DNA of 64,000 bases, from the NCBI RefSeq assembly GCF_023195515.1, contig NZ_JALPKR020000002.1, positions 2,829,001 through 2,893,000 of the forward strand, read 5' to 3'. A model generated the notes under the pieces. It had not been told where the DNA came from. It did no database searches and saw only the letters and a list, made by a program, of their open reading frames with translations. The DNA is from Variovorax sp. S12S4. Its GTDB lineage: Bacteria; Pseudomonadota; Gammaproteobacteria; Burkholderiales; Burkholderiaceae_C. The translations under genes were made by a program, and so were the position numbers. Below, piece by piece: positions 9,644 through 17,429 of this stretch; position 1 is the stretch's first letter; every line of letters starts with the position of its first letter.

Positions 9644-9800
9644 CGCCTTCCTCGCTCACGCGTTGTTTTCCGCATCCGCCGTTGGATACGCTTGTTAGGG
9701 AATGTAGTGCGCCAGCTCCTGGGGCGGTAGCTTTTCGCTCGCCCGCGGAGACAGTAGCGGACACGACCAATCGACTAATTCTGACGCTGTTGCCTTCATT

Positions 9801-9819
9801 GATGTGAAAAATTCACATC
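9801..9819. promoter_or_regulatory. 19-bp palindrome upstream of small-protein gene
   Basis: GATGTGAAAAATTCACATC is a perfect 8-3-8 inverted repeat 54 bp upstream of the ATG at 9873. Its position fits an operator in the promoter of that gene. A related palindrome lies at 63183-63196. Confidence 0.45.
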
Positions 9820-9872
9820 AACACCAAACCCGGCCTCCGAGTCGTTTACTTGGGCCGGCGTCGGAGAACTGA

Positions 9873-10148
9873 ATGCCGATCCTTCTTCTCTTGAGGCTGC
9901 AACGTGTGCAGTTGCCTGTCCGAGTCACCGATCCGGAGGAAGTGCGGCAGGTCTCGATGCTTGTGGCCACAGGCTTGATCGAGGCTGAGTTCGAATCCAT
10001 CAGGACGCGGGCCCGGCACGCTGTCTGGCATGTGGCAACCGTGACTCGCATCACGGAAGAGGGCATTACCGAACTCGCGGCAGCGAGCAACGTGCCTCAA
10101 CCGAAGCGAACCTTCATCCGGTTCCCCGGTGGCTTGCGAGTGCTGTGA
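9873..10148 (+). CDS. Small paralog family protein, copy 1
   Basis: A 91-residue protein (MPILLLLRLQRVQLPVRV) of unknown function with three relatives in this window, at 11256, 13231 and 22281. Conserved positions are QLPVRV near residue 13, a core LVATGLIEAE near 30-40, and VTRITEEG near 57-65. The GLIEAE segment followed by a (V/I)TRIT.EG strand resembles the end of a recognition helix and the wing of a winged-helix fold, so DNA binding is possible, but no full helix-turn-helix is visible. A perfect palindrome lies 54 bp upstream. Confidence 0.65.
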   Translation: MPILLLLRLQRVQLPVRVTDPEEVRQVSMLVATGLIEAEFESIRTRARHAVWHVATVTRITEEGITELAAASNVPQPKRTFIRFPGGLRVL

Positions 10149-10254
10149 TTCGCGAATGCGCGGGCCGACCCGTGCCGAAAGGTCAGTGGACCAACGGCCC
10201 CGGGGGTTGAACGAGCGGGAGTTTGCTGATCCCTAGCCCCCGCCGAGAGCCAGC

Positions 10255-10480
10255 TCAGATGCCGACACCGGGAACAGACTTCAGCGCCAGGGAATGCCAG
10301 ATCTGCTCCGCCCCGCTCGCGCGGGCAAGCCGCTTGAGAAACTGCAGCGGCAGTGGTTCGCCAGGTGCATGGGAGCAGCGCAGCCCTTCTGGCGCAGTAT
10401 GGGCACACAATGCCGGCGCCGCGTCCAGCGAGTTCATCGAATGCTTCAGCGGCAAATTGCGGCATTTCTGACTGGGTCAC
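10255..10480 (-). CDS. Uncertain small gene(s), two overlapping frames
   Basis: Two overlapping frames look protein-like. One starts with GTG at 10480, overlapping the upstream stop by four bases, and reads VTQSEMPQFAAEAFDELAGRG with a CPYC motif. The other ends at 10255 and reads PEGLRCSHAPGEPLPLQFLKRLARASG. They may be two halves of one gene separated by an indel, or only one may be real. I cannot decide from sequence alone, and I do not recognise a family. Confidence 0.3.
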
Positions 10481-10737
10481 TTCAAGCCAGATGGTGACGT
10501 TCTCGTCAAGCGATCAGCCGCGTCGATGGCGGCGGCCAACAACTTGGCTGCTCGGTGCGTGCAGACTGCGGTCGCACATGCGTCTGCATCGAGATTCAGA
10601 CGCACCACCGGGCCATCCGGAAATGGCGCATAGCTCCAGAGTTCAATATCGAAGAGACCAACTACCTGGCTCAACGCGAGAGCATCTGCTTCGGTAAATC
10701 CAACCATGCGGTCCGCATGAAAAGGATCTCCGCGCAT
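10477..10737 (-). CDS. Hypothetical protein, 86 aa
   Basis: A complete 86-residue frame (MRGDPFHADRMVGFTEADALAL) containing LWSYAPFPDGPVVRLNLDADA and THRAAKLLAAAIDAADRL. The composition is that of a soluble protein. It follows the 67-aa gene at 10742 by only 4 bp and may overlap the next frame downstream. It is thus part of a small minus-strand operon of unknown function. Confidence 0.5.
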   Translation of the reverse strand: MRGDPFHADRMVGFTEADALALSQVVGLFDIELWSYAPFPDGPVVRLNLDADACATAVCTHRAAKLLAAAIDAADRLTRTSPSGLK

Positions 10738-10741
10738 TCGG

Positions 10742-10945
10742 TCAGTCCTTCATCGTTAGGAGATCATCCTGCGCCCTGGCCTGTTCTTTTGCTGACCCTC
10801 CGAGCACGAGGTCATCTGAATCGCCGCTCGAGCGATAGACGCGAAGCGCCATGCAATTCAAGGAGCCGTGCTCCGCCTCATGCAGAAGCTCTCGCAGCGT
10901 TGCCAAAGCCGCTTCCTTGCCGAGAACAGCACTGGTTCGAATCAT
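10742..10945 (-). CDS. Hypothetical protein, 67 aa
   Basis: A 67-residue frame starting MIRTSAVLGKEAALATLRELLHEAE, with a predicted amphipathic helix at the start and an acidic tail. It is the first gene of a compact minus-strand group (10945 to 10255). No family is recognised. Confidence 0.45.
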   Translation of the reverse strand: MIRTSAVLGKEAALATLRELLHEAEHGSLNCMALRVYRSSGDSDDLVLGGSAKEQARAQDDLLTMKD

Positions 10946-11255
10946 TTCTAGATCTCCAAGAGAATGAACTCAACGTGTCTGCCCAGTGCTGTCCGCATGT
11001 CAGACACGGTCGGTCTTGACGACTCTGGAAACTACTAAGCAAACCAAAACGTAACCAAGCGTACGATTAATGTAAAAGTAACACATTTGAGCCAGATGAT
11101 GAATGCGTTAATCCCCTCGAAGGCGCCCTCCGATCTGGGGCACAGGATCGCCGCGCTCGACGTGCTCATGAGGCGGCTCTCCGAAAACGCCGAGGCTTCG
11201 GGAGGAAGCAAAGCGCCTCCGGACCGAGCACGCCAGGATTCATTTGGGGACTCGG
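10946..11255. other. Intergenic region with AT-rich segment
   Basis: A gap of about 310 bp between the small minus-strand operon and the broken paralog copy. An AT-rich patch at about 11030-11085 could be a promoter region for either side. An ORF starting at 11087 on the plus strand runs across the paralog in a different frame and looks spurious. Confidence 0.4.
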
Positions 11256-11531
11256 ATGCCGCTCGGGTTTTTGCTGCAACTGCAGTACGAAGAGTTGCCT
11301 GTTCGGGTCTGCGAGCCTGGAGACGTCCGGTAAGTCTCGGTGCTTAGAGCGACCGGTCTGGTGGAGGCCGGGATTGGCTCCCTGGACGCGACGGCCCGCT
11401 ACGCCGCGTCACAGGCTGCCACCGTGACGCGCATCACAGAACATGGGCACGCCGAAATTGCACGAAGCGAGGACCTGCCAGATCAGGCGCCAGCTTCAAC
11501 GCTCCCTGCGCACGGGCTTCGCGTGGGATGA
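11256..11531 (+). pseudogene. Small paralog family, copy 2, internal stop
   Basis: This copy has exactly the same 276-bp length as copies 1 and 3. It reads MPLGFLLQLQYEELPVRVCEPGDVR, then TAA at 11331-11333, then VSVLRATGLVEAGIGSLDA and VTRITEHGHAEI in the same frame. The TAA stands where the other copies have CAG or CAC, so it is a base substitution rather than an indel. The gene is a true nonsense pseudogene unless it is read through. Confidence 0.7.
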
Positions 11532-11616
11532 CTCCCCTCCAGCGGCGCTCTGTCAGAGGTTCCCTTGGCGTGCGGCGCCAACGAGCGCGGAGGGGCATCA
11601 GCAGGTGCTGGCTGCT

Positions 11617-11903
11617 CTATGGACCTTCTGGGGCGACCTGCTGTTCAAGCGCCTCGTTCACGGTCCTCAACTTTTCGTGGGCCGCCTCGAGCTTGTCTTT
11701 AAGCAGGTCCGTTTGCTCGATGGCCTGCCCGACATCGGGGGCAGCGTCTCTTTTGGCACTTCGCTGTCCAGCACCGCGTGGATCACCGAGAGATCCTCGG
11801 CAACTTCCTGGACCGTTTCAGCGGCTCGTTTGTTCGTTTCGAGCACCGTGGCCAGATTGGGGGAGTCTTCGCCGGAAGGAGCAGCGGAGGATGAGCGGGT
11901 CAT
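11617..11903 (-). pseudogene. Coiled-coil hypothetical protein, frameshifted
   Basis: The first half reads MTRSSSAAPSGEDSPNLATV, then LETNKRAAETVQEVAEDLSVIH. After the A-run at 11751-11754 the frame is lost. One added base continues it as DAAPDVGQAIEQTDLLKDKL, then EAAHEKLRTVNEALEQQ, ending at the stop 11617-11619. The heptad-like pattern suggests a helical, coiled-coil protein of about 95 residues. The function is unknown. The break is probably a homopolymer sequencing error. Confidence 0.6.
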
Positions 11904-12070
11904 GGCACACCTTTCAGTTGGGGGCGATGTTAGCCGGGCCCATCCAAACGGTTCACCCGCTTCTGTGAGATCAAGCTTTTAGCCTACAAAGTCAGCCGAG
12001 CCGACACGTATAACCATTCACAGTCGGCAACCTGCCGCAACGAATCGAACCGCAGCACCGCTGCAACGCC

Positions 12071-12475
12071 ATGTCGCTCCAGACAGTTCTCATCGAGGAC
12101 AGCAATACCATCAGAGAGGCTCTGGTCCCGGCACTGGCCGACCTTGCCGCTGCAGAAGTTGTCGCCGTCGCCGAGACGGCAAGCGAGGGCGTCGCCCTCC
12201 TTGAAAAGCTCGGGGATACCTGGGACTTGGCCGTGGTGGATCTCTTTCTGCGCGAGGGCTCAGGCCTTACGGTATTGCGAACACGCAAGCAGCGTGCATC
12301 GCACCAGAAGATTGTCGTCTTGACGAACTATCCAACCGACGAAATGCGTCGGCGTAGTCTGGAATTGGGCGCCGATGCTCTGTTCGACAAATCGAATGAG
12401 CTCGACCAATTCTTCGAGTGGTGCCTTCAGAGCGGCATTCCGCGCTCGGCTGGCTCTTTCCCGCCCCGGGTATAA
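12071..12475 (+). CDS. Single-domain response regulator (REC)
   Basis: A 134-residue stand-alone receiver domain. The acidic pocket is E9-D10, the phosphoacceptor is D57 (AVVDLFLREGSG), the switch threonine is T85 (VVLTNY) and the conserved lysine is K107 (LFDKS). No output domain follows, so it resembles CheY/Spo0F-like phosphorelay or protein-interaction regulators. No histidine kinase gene is adjacent, though a kinase fragment survives at 17250. The last codons overlap a TATAAT box at 12471-12476. Confidence 0.88.
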   Translation: MSLQTVLIEDSNTIREALVPALADLAAAEVVAVAETASEGVALLEKLGDTWDLAVVDLFLREGSGLTVLRTRKQRASHQKIVVLTNYPTDEMRRRSLELGADALFDKSNELDQFFEWCLQSGIPRSAGSFPPRV

Positions 12476-12664
12476 TCCGACCTGCCCGAACTAAGTTTTG
12501 GGTTTTGACTGGCCAGTCAAGCCGAATTTCACACCGGCGCGTCGAAGTCACTACGACGAGAAAAACAACAGGTGGCTTCCGCAAGTGAACATTTGCCGTA
12601 ACCGTGGACCGCGTGAGAGTTCACGACCACATCCCCAAAGCCCGCCTTTTGCGGGCTTTTTCAT
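12471..12664 (+). ncRNA. Candidate small RNA (promoter box, palindrome, terminator)
   Basis: A perfect TATAAT at 12471-12476 is followed by about 160 bp without a convincing ORF and then a strong intrinsic terminator. The stretch includes a perfect 16-bp palindrome, TTGACTGGCCAGTCAA, at 12505-12520. No good -35 box is visible. The transcript could equally be the tail of the response-regulator mRNA. An sRNA is an inference from layout only. Confidence 0.3.
12637..12664 (+). terminator. Intrinsic terminator
   Basis: Stem arms AAAGCCCGC (12637-12645) and GCGGGCTTT (12651-12659) enclose a five-base loop and are followed by a run of T. This is a typical rho-independent terminator for the plus strand, ending the response-regulator transcript or a small RNA. 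Confidence 0.85.
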
Positions 12665-13230
12665 GCGCGCGCCACCTGAGCTTGAGTAGCTGCGTCGACC
12701 GATCTTTGGAAAAAATACATCGGCCACTCACCTAAGGAGCGTGCAGGTGCTCTGTGGGATCGTTGTCCTCCGATGCCGTGCTGGCGTTGTATCTATGGCA
12801 ACTATCTAGAGAGCAAGCCATTCACGAATCCATCGAAGCAACGATCACGCTGACGCCTACTGTTTCGCCGGATCGCGAAGAAAGTTGCTGTTGGCACGCC
12901 GGCTCGTCCAAGGTGCTTCGCCCGTACACCCGAATGTTCCCAATACCTGGTCCGATGGAGGCGCCGCCGCCTTCAAGGCGGGTGCAGCGGAAGCTGCCGT
13001 GGATCAATGACGGCGGAGGCAAATTAGGTTAAAAGCAGGATCGCACTGGCAAGTCTTGGCAAGTGCGGAGCTGTCTTACTGCCCGTGGCGCTGCCAAGGC
13101 CCTGCAATGCCGACTCTTGGGATGTAGTTGCGCCCACTGGTCCGCTGTGCCGTGGAAGATCTCACGTCGAATCTAGGCTCAAAGACCGCCGGCATCTTTG
13201 GGCACAGCAAGCGCCGGCACGGAGATGCGA
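12665..13230. other. Intergenic region, no gene supported
   Basis: About 560 bp between the terminator and paralog copy 3. A 92-codon open frame at 12754-13032 has no recognisable composition or ribosome site and I do not support it. Nothing else is seen. Confidence 0.4.
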
Positions 13231-13506
13231 ATGCCGCTTTCGTTCTTGCAAAGGCTGCAACACGTGCAGCTTCCAGTCCGGGTTGCCGAACCAGAGGAAA
13301 TCCGGCACGTTTCGGTGCTGTTGGCCACGGGTCTGATCGAGGCCGAGATCACCACGCTCAAGACAACGACGTCCTACGCTTCGCCGCGCTTGGCAACTGT
13401 GGTGCGGATCACGAAAGAAGGCCGTGCTGAGCTTGAGAAGATGGAAGAGGTTCCCGCGCCGAGGGCAACCTCGATGCAATTCACCCGAGATTTCCGGCTG
13501 ATGTGA
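13231..13506 (+). CDS. Small paralog family protein, copy 3
   Basis: A 91-residue protein, MPLSFLQRLQHVQLPVRV, then EEIRHVSVLLATGLIEAEI, then LATVVRITKEGRAELEKM. It is close to copies 1 and 2 along its whole length. GGAG lies 6 bp upstream of this ATG, favouring it over the ATG at 13225. The ATGLIEAE and RITKEG elements recall a winged-helix core, but function is unknown. The upstream DNA also resembles that of copy 1, which suggests segmental duplication. Confidence 0.68.
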   Translation: MPLSFLQRLQHVQLPVRVAEPEEIRHVSVLLATGLIEAEITTLKTTTSYASPRLATVVRITKEGRAELEKMEEVPAPRATSMQFTRDFRLM

Positions 13507-13552
13507 CCTAGGCAGTTCACCCTTCGGCATAGGCGGAGGATAAATCGCGCTA

Positions 13553-13639
13553 CTCGAATTCACCCGTTCCCAAAAGCATCGGGTTAGCGTCCGTGTACAC
13601 GTCGCCAGTTGGCGCAAGTTCCAACACCTTGGCGTTGAT
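13553..13639 (-). pseudogene. Repeated coding relic, copy A
   Basis: The minus strand reads INAKVLELAPTGDVYTDA, then NPMLLGTGEFE, ending at a TAG (13550-13552). The same peptide with few changes is found at 17118-17203 on the opposite strand. No start codon is found in this frame upstream, since a TGA is met. It looks like the 3' part of a small gene that was copied and decayed. Confidence 0.45.
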
Positions 13640-13705
13640 CGCGCTCGATGAACCAGGTATGCGTGAGCGAGATCCTTCTCGCCCTGTCCCGCTGCAAAGT
13701 GGGCT

Positions 13706-13861
13706 TCAAGCGCGCGTAATGACCACCGGTACCGATCCTTCGCCGTCAATTCGTTTAACGCGCACGAACAACGTGCCGCCCCTGTCTTCGAGATGCGCAA
13801 AGTCCTTGCTTGCATCAGCGCTCTCGACCCCCTCGCCTGCCTGAGTTTTCACGCTCGTCAT
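13706..13861 (-). CDS. Small hypothetical protein, 51 aa
   Basis: A 51-residue frame starting MTSVKTQAGEGVESADASKD, with a GGAG ribosome site 6 bp before the ATG. The C-terminal half (GGTLFVRVKRIDGEGSVPVV) looks like two beta strands. The frame is open further upstream to 14014, but that extension has no ribosome site. The family is unknown. Confidence 0.45.
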   Translation of the reverse strand: MTSVKTQAGEGVESADASKDFAHLEDRGGTLFVRVKRIDGEGSVPVVITRA

Positions 13862-14676
13862 CTGGCACTCCGTTCTTGCAAGCTTCTGCAAAATAGTGAT
13901 CCGCATGCGGCGCCGTGGATGAGCCAGACGGCGGGGCGTCCATGTGCAGGACAAGACCTTCGGCGGTAGCGGCTCAAGCATGGCTATGAAGATCAAGAGG
14001 ACAAAGCCGGGCATTGCCTCGCCCAGAGCTCAGCGTCTAACGACACTCATGTGGCGACGTCAAGGGCGGTCGCGACGAGGCTTTCGCGCTAGCGCCGGGG
14101 ACGAGCGCCTATGGAGTGGGATCGAAGCGGTAGGCGAATCGGCGCCTTGCCTCGATGACTCAAGCTGTGTGCCCGAGCCATGCAGGGCCGCCAGGGCGCA
14201 TGCCGCTTAAACAGGCGCAGCGTCGCGACGCAGGCGTGGCAACGCCCTCAGGCGATGCGGGACATGCTTATCCACCGCGTTATCCACCGGAACGGTGGAT
14301 AACTCGTTCACGCCGGCCGCGCCGGGCGGGTAAAACAAGGCCCATCGCGTTTGGCCGTCGTAGATCTACCTTTATCCAATCACGGGGCCGAGGGTCGATC
14401 AGCAGGCTCGTGATGCTTTTGTGCGGAAAGACGCCTTGTGCGGGCAGAACTTGTTGCTGCATCGATGTTGCTTTAAAACTGTTCTGTGGATTTATGTCTC
14501 AGCGACGAACCATGACCTACCAAGCATCACATCTTCCTACAAGGAAGCTGTCAGAAAGATGCGCCAATTGCCTGCACGCCGCCACCGAGCTGCAGTTAGA
14601 AATCAAATCAGCAGCTGGAGCCGCACGAGCGGCCTCTGACGGTACGTATTCGCAGATCAACCAGGGAGAACGAAGC
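13862..14676. other. Long intergenic stretch with DnaA-box-like cluster
   Basis: About 800 bp with no recognised protein. It holds the DnaA-box-like inverted repeat at 14268-14303. An open frame from 14494 runs into the short ORF at 14677 but lacks a ribosome site. No RNA gene is recognised. Confidence 0.45.
14268..14303. repeat. Cluster of three TTATCCACC motifs with hairpin
   Basis: TTATCCACC occurs at 14268-14276 and 14280-14288 and, inverted, at 14294-14302. Arms GTTATCCACCG (14279-14289) and CGGTGGATAAC (14293-14303) form a perfect 11-bp inverted repeat around GAA. Each motif differs from the DnaA box TTATCCACA only at the last base. No replication genes are nearby. Confidence 0.6.
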
Positions 14677-14763
14677 ATGGCAGATGAGAAGGCCATCGCA
14701 GGCGAGGTGCTGAAATCAGTGGCACCCAACGGCAGGCAAGCTCTGCTGGCAGGTCACGATTGA
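14677..14763 (+). CDS. 28-aa upstream ORF, possible leader peptide
   Basis: The frame MADEKAIAGEVLKSVAPNGR, ending GHD, has a strong AGGGAGA ribosome site. Its TGA stop overlaps a TTG that opens the reading frame of the GGDEF-EAL protein. Such a TTGA overlap suggests translational coupling. It could be a leader peptide regulating the downstream gene, or the remnant of a longer protein. Confidence 0.4.
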   Translation: MADEKAIAGEVLKSVAPNGRQALLAGHD

Positions 14764-16987
14764 ATCGCTTCTCGACAAACGTGTTGTCGTGGGTCAAAAG
14801 GCGTAGGCTGCAGTTCGAAATTGGGTTCGCTTTCGGCGGTGTCATCACCTTAGTGTGCGTGTTGGGGGAGCTTTCCATTTCAGCATGCAGCGCTCCGCGG
14901 CGGCCGTCGACAAGTTGTTGATCAGCCAGAACATGACCAATCTGAGTATGCGAGGCTCGTTGGAGATGTACAAGGCTTGGGCTATTGAAAGCGAACTCCT
15001 GCGATCCGTCGATCAGCCCGGGATTGGAGCTGCGACCAAGCGCTTGCTGCCGAAAATGCAATCCCATCTGCGGAGCATGCGAGGACACCTCTCCAGCCTC
15101 CATTCGACCTCAGTCGATCCGACCGTTCGACATCAAGCGCGAGAGATCGAAGTTCGGCTTCAGCGATACGAGGACGGGCTTCTTGCGTTCGTCGGGTTGC
15201 ATGACCAAGATCTCCAATCCAGCGCCGTATACAGCGCGCGCCAAGATTACTTGGACGCGGGCGTTGCGATCGGGCTCGGTTTGGAGAATCTGCACGCTAC
15301 CACGAGCAAGCTCGAGTTAGACGCGCGAGCCGACGTCGAACGCGCAACCAGCTTTGCACAATGGTTCGCCATCGCCATCGTTGCGCTGGTCACTGTTCTG
15401 GGCATCGTGGTCGCTGGCACCGTCGCGCGGCGCATCGCAGGTGCTGTCGCGCCGCTCATCGTGCTTTCCCGGCAGATCGCATCAGGAAACTTCAGCGCAC
15501 GCGCGGCGGAAGGCCGCTCTGACGAATTCGGCGTGCTGGCCCGCAGCATGAACCAGATGGCCGAATCCATCGAGAAGTCCAACGTGCTTCTGGAGAGCAG
15601 CGCCGACACCCTAAAGCACCAAACGAGCCACGATGCGTTGACTCGGCTACCGAACCGCGCATTGCTGGAGGATCGCCTCGAGCAAGCCATTTCCTATGCG
15701 GATCGATATTGTCGGCTGATGACGGTCGTATTCGTCGACCTCGATGGCTTTCAGCTCATCAACGACAGTCTGGGCCACAAGGCTGGAGACGAATTGCTGA
15801 AGATCATGGCCGAGCGCCTGAGCGGCTGCCTGCGCAGTGTCGACACGCTGGCGCGGACAGGCGGCGACGAATTCGTGATCGTTCTGTACGACCAGCCGGG
15901 GGACGGAGCAGAGATCGAACCGACCCTGCAACGACTGCTCGAGACCATTGCGCTGCCTGTGCAGATCGGCAGCCAAGCGGTCCAGCTCACGGGCAGCATG
16001 GGCGTGGCCACCTATCCTGCGGACGGAATCGACGCCGACGCATTGCTCATGAATGCCGATGCCGCGATGTTTCGCGCCAAGGCGGCGGGCCGCAACAACT
16101 TCCAGTTCTATGCCGCCGAGATGAATGGAGCGATCCTGGCCAAGCTCGCCATGCGCGAAGAGTTACGTAATGGCATTGCGCATGGCGAGTTCTATCTCTT
16201 GTACCAGCCGCAGATAGACATGGAATCAGACCAGGTGGTCGGCGTGGAGGCGCTGATCCGTTGGCAGCATCCCGAGCGCGGATTGATACCGCCCGCGGAG
16301 TTCATTCCCCTTGCGGAAGAGACAGGGCTCATCGTTCCTATTGGCGAATGGGTCCTGCGCACCGCCTGCTTCCAAAACAAGGCTTGGCAGGACGCAGGTT
16401 TGCCCGCCTTCAGCGTTTCAGTCAATGTGTCCGCCCGGCAGTTCAAGGAACGGAGCTTGATTGAACGGGTTGCGCAGGCGCTGCAAGAGAGCGGACTCGA
16501 AGCCCGCTTTCTTGAATTGGAACTCACTGAAAGCTTGGTCATGGAGAATCTCGAGGAAGCGCTTTTGTCGATGAGGGCCCTGCAGGCGATGGGCGTTCAG
16601 CTCTCCATCGACGACTTCGGAACGGGCTACTCGAGCCTCAGCGCCCTCAAGCGCTTTCCCATCGCCAGGCTGAAGATCGATCGGTCCTTCGTGCGCGACA
16701 TTCCGGGTGACGAAGAGGACCAGGCGATTGCCAAGGCCATCATTTCCCTGGGACGCGAACTCAACCTCAGGGTCATCGCAGAAGGCGTCGAAACTGAAGA
16801 ACAGCTGGAATTCCTCCGGGCCCACGGGTGCAACGAAATGCAGGGCCATCTTTTCAGCCCTCCTGTCTCGTCGACTGAGATCGAATCACTGTTGGAGCGG
16901 CACTCCGCCAGCGCGTCGAAGGGTACCGCCTTGCGGAAGCAACCGGCGGCCATACCGGGATCTGAATCGGGAGGCGAGGTGAATTGA
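14760..16987 (+). CDS. GGDEF-EAL signalling protein with membrane sensor domain
   Basis: This protein would make and/or degrade cyclic di-GMP at the inner membrane. It has an N-terminal sensory region flanked by membrane segments (second segment at about [20 protein letters not shown]), a HAMP-like linker ([13 protein letters not shown]), a GGDEF domain with intact RTGGDEF, and an EAL domain with [16 protein letters not shown] and AEGVET. Both catalytic signatures are intact. An uninterrupted frame starts at 14855. Upstream, the other frame encodes a first membrane segment ([18 protein letters not shown]) starting at TTG 14760. One G added in the run 14864-14868 joins them, so the true start is probably upstream of 14855. 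Confidence 0.85.
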
Positions 16988-17117
16988 GAATTCGCGGCAC
17001 CGCTAATCGTTCAATTGTGAGCTTGTGCGTTCCGCCGAGCGTCGAATCGCGGCACACGCTGCCGCGATTCGGTCATCAGGGCAGCCTAGCCGCGCGCGGT
17101 GCACACTGCGAGCGACG

Positions 17118-17203
17118 ATCAACCCCAAGGTGCTTGAACTTGCGCCGGCGGTGACGTGTACACGGACGCCAACCCGATGCTCTTGGGTGTGGGCGACTTC
17201 GAA
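17118..17203 (+). pseudogene. Repeated coding relic, copy B
   Basis: The plus strand encodes INPKVLELAPAG, then DVYTDANPMLLGVGDFEQ, once one base is restored in the GG run near 17150. It is nearly the same as copy A at 13553-13639 on the other strand. This copy continues in frame a little further (PGHCRTRYRLSGPRP). The surrounding 17.0-17.25 kb has no intact gene. Confidence 0.45.
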
Positions 17204-17249
17204 CAGCCGGGGCACTGCCGAACGCGCTACCGTTTATCTGGCCCACGGC

Positions 17250-17429
17250 CTACGGAAGAGCATGCAGCGGAAGGCTGATGGTGAAAACGCAGCCCGAGGC
17301 CGGCACGTCCAGCACCATCAACGTTCCATAGTCCGCTTCGATAGACTGGCGGGCGATGGAGAGTCCCAATCCCACCCCGGCTCTACTGTCGCTGTTGGGT
17401 GTGAAGGGGATGAACTTTCCAGGCGTCGG
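17250..17429 (-). pseudogene. Fragment of sensor histidine kinase (HATPase C-terminus)
   Basis: About 59 codons read GKFIPFTPNSDSRAGVGLGL, then SIARQSIEADYGTLMV, ending SGCVFTISLPLHALP and a stop at 17250-17252. GVGLGLSIARQSIE is the G2 box of a histidine kinase ATPase domain. Nothing of the dimerisation domain or N1/G1 boxes remains. The fragment begins right after the esterase stop codon and in the same frame, which suggests a deletion joined the two. Confidence 0.7.

Noticed and set aside
11087..11347. 86-codon frame over the paralog pseudogene
   Set aside because: The recognised family sequence is in another phase, so this frame is most likely accidental.
12754..13032. 92-codon ORF on the plus strand
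   Set aside because: No ribosome site, unfamiliar composition and no supporting context.
14268..14303. Chromosomal origin of replication
   Set aside because: No dnaA, dnaN, parAB or AT-rich unwinding region is nearby, and only three imperfect boxes are present.
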